IMG/VR virus record: IMGVR_UViG_3300037191_001615
Location: 1 to 22,760 of that record
Length of the DNA stretch: 22,760 bases
Source: a virus
Reading direction: 5' to 3' (one strand)
This document shows positions 21,429-22,760 of this stretch, piece after piece. The position numbers and the translations under genes were made by a program. Positions within the stretch are counted from its first letter, which is position 1, and each line of letters starts with the position of its first letter. The notes beneath the pieces are model-generated. The model ran no database searches and was not told the DNA's origin. It was given only the letters and a program-made list of their open reading frames with translations.

Positions 21429-22760
21429 TGGGAGAGGCAAAACGTTTTATAAAGGGTTTATTTAAAGATACAGGGCATCTAGACCAACCTGAAGGCTCAT
21501 GGAGATACGCTATGAATGCAGTTATAAATACTGTTAAAGGCGCACTATCTAATGAGAAAGGAACAATGAAGGATGGTCAGATAGTAGCTAACTGGAAAGT
21601 TATAGGCGCTATTGAAATATCTGGAGGGAGAGTTGTGATGTTTTCTACACTGCTATCAGATTCTATGAATCATGAGATAGGTGTATGGAAAGATGGAGAA
21701 TACAGAACCTTACTAAGACCTAGCCTTTCTGCAGAGAGAGGATTAAAGTTCTCTATACATAACCCCATAGAAGGGGTTTTTAAGGTTGACTCTAAGGGAG
21801 ACCTGGTTGTTTATTTCACTGATGATTCCAATCCTGCAAGAGCTTTCAATATATCTAGACAGGAAAGATACCTTGACACTACCACTGACGTCACTGCTGT
21901 AGCTATAAGAAGAGTGTATGGAATACCTCCTGGAGGAAGCCATGACAATCATATAGATATTTTAAATTTATTCCCAAGCTCTGGTCCAGTACCAACCATA
22001 ACATTTACTATTGACGATGAAAATCCTCCAATTGTAGAAGGGGGAGGACTCCTTACGGCAGTCTATTATTTAACTTTGGCGTATGTAGATGAGGATTTGG
22101 TAGCTACTAATTACTTGGCAGTATCTAACCCGGTATCCATAGTAGAAGAATTTGATTCTACTAGACCTACCACTAAGATTGATGGCGCAAAAGAAGGAAC
22201 TAAAACTTCCAAAGCTATTAAATGGACAGTAAGCAATATAGATAAGGTAGATTACAAATATATACGCCCAGTAGTAGTGCGTAAAATGGGGGAAGCTACA
22301 GATGTATTCAAGATGAATGATCTGTCTATAGATTTAGATTCGTCTAACTCAATGGAGATTACTTTTACCGGTACAGAGGGAGTTTCAGCTGCACCTATGG
22401 AGGAAATAGTTATAGATACTATAGGGTACGACACAGTAAAGACTATCAGTCAATTAGATGATGTACTTTATTTAGGAAATGTAACCTCAGATAAAGATAT
22501 AGGTTTTCAGAAGTACGCTAATAATATAAAAATAGCCTCCTCTGTTAAAATTATAAGAGATTTTGATACGTTCGTAGCATCTGTAGATAATTTCGAAACA
22601 GGCTGGGGAACTAGACCAGTAGACAGTATAGATACTACCTCTACAGTGGTAGAGGTGGATGATAAAAAATCTTACAGATCGAGTGATCTGAATTATAAGT
22701 TTAAGTCTTACATGAGAAACGAGGTGTATGGTCTGTATGTAGCTTTTGTATATCACGATG
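21428..22760 (+). CDS. Muzzle / tail stabilisation protein, N-terminal part (3' end outside window)
   Basis: The frame is open from ATG 21428 to the last base, 444 codons without a stop. The N-terminus FIKGLFKDTGHLDQPEGSWR followed by YAMNAVIN and SNEKGTMKDG is the signature of the crAss-like muzzle family (tail stabilisation, P22 gp10-like), which closes the lower end of the short tail. Later blocks also fit: GVFKVDSKGDLVVYFTDDSN with PARAFNI, YYLTLAYVDEDLVATNYLAV, DDVLYLGNVTSDKDIGFQKY and the closing YMRNEVYGLYVAFVYHD. Family members usually exceed 700 residues, so roughly half or less is missing. It directly follows the ring-protein gene with a one-base overlap, the expected pairing. Confidence 0.88.
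   Translation, partial: MGEAKRFIKGLFKDTGHLDQPEGSWRYAMNAVINTVKGALSNEKGTMKDGQIVANWKVIGAIEISGGRVVMFSTLLSDSMNHEIGVWKDGEYRTLLRPSLSAERGLKFSIHNPIEGVFKVDSKGDLVVYFTDDSNPARAFNISRQERYLDTTTDVTAVAIRRVYGIPPGGSHDNHIDILNLFPSSGPVPTITFTIDDENPPIVEGGGLLTAVYYLTLAYVDEDLVATNYLAVSNPVSIVEEFDSTRPTTKIDGAKEGTKTSKAIKWTVSNIDKVDYKYIRPVVVRKMGEATDVFKMNDLSIDLDSSNSMEITFTGTEGVSAAPMEEIVIDTIGYDTVKTISQLDDVLYLGNVTSDKDIGFQKYANNIKIASSVKIIRDFDTFVASVDNFETGWGTRPVDSIDTTSTVVEVDDKKSYRSSDLNYKFKSYMRNEVYGLYVAFVYHD

Noticed and set aside
21761-21782. Terminator-like hairpin AACCCC/GGGGTT followed by Ts
   Set aside because: It lies deep inside the muzzle coding frame (NPIEGVFK), has only six base pairs and would truncate an essential gene; probably chance.
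22252-22756. Two minus-strand frames near the window end (60 and 89 codons)
   Set aside because: They lie opposite the open muzzle frame, whose family motifs continue to the last base.
1-22760. Alternative genetic code with TAG read as Gln, as in some crAss-like phages
   Set aside because: Every gene is full length with the standard code and no conserved frame contains an internal TAG; only the single junction at 16248 merits a check.
1-22760. Diversity-generating retroelement acting on the giant adhesin
   Set aside because: No reverse transcriptase and no template/variable repeat pair were seen in this window; it could exist elsewhere in the genome but nothing here supports it.

Overview
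The window is part of the late, virion-building region of a tailed phage of a Bacteroidota host. It most resembles crAss-like podoviruses (Crassvirales) or related marine flavobacterial podoviruses. The reasons are: (i) a scaffold-like protein and a major capsid protein, followed later by several connector/ring families and a muzzle (tail stabilisation) protein whose N-terminus reads FKDTGHLDQPEGSWRYAMNA; (ii) AT-rich DNA with genes packed head to tail on one strand; (iii) start codons preceded by A/T-rich leaders rather than Shine-Dalgarno motifs, as in Bacteroidota; (iv) a giant protein built from Cys-containing repeats of the type GC(T/M)DxxAxNYNxxAxxDDGSC, otherwise familiar from secreted proteins of marine flavobacteria. 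These family assignments come from recognition by eye; no search was run.

Layout. Bases 1-907 hold the 3' part of a scaffold-like gene, 949-2391 the major capsid protein, and a strong hairpin terminator follows at 2437-2456. Genes at 2523-4084 encode a conserved head-associated protein and a connector/ring-like protein. An Ala-rich structural candidate (4106-4960) ends in a second hairpin with a T-run (4982-5018). Then come a small Cys-rich protein (5031-5525) and one 10.7-kb gene (5550-16250) for a 3566-residue mosaic protein, probably a receptor-binding fibre or adhesin. A tightly overlapping gene train follows (16254-20542): two unknown proteins, a lysis-like cassette (TM plus coiled-coil protein, DUF5675-type enzyme, two small membrane proteins), a ring-family protein, a very basic protein and a small conserved phage protein. 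The window closes with a ring/tail-tube (P22 gp4-like) protein and the start of the muzzle gene, which runs off the end.

All genes are on the + strand. No tRNA, CRISPR, integrase, transposon or minus-strand gene was found. The longest stretch without a gene is 131 bases (2392-2522), so no gap reaches 300 bases. The standard bacterial code fits every gene.

The genes together describe how a short-tailed virion is assembled (scaffold, capsid, connector rings, muzzle), how it probably attaches (giant repeat protein and its small Cys-rich neighbour) and how the cell is opened (cassette at 17440-18486). The most unusual object is the giant gene: about 50 Cys-bearing repeats interrupted by at least seven larger beta-rich modules, two of them apparent paralogues, one splitting a repeat in two, and one resembling the SprB repeat of flavobacterial gliding adhesins.
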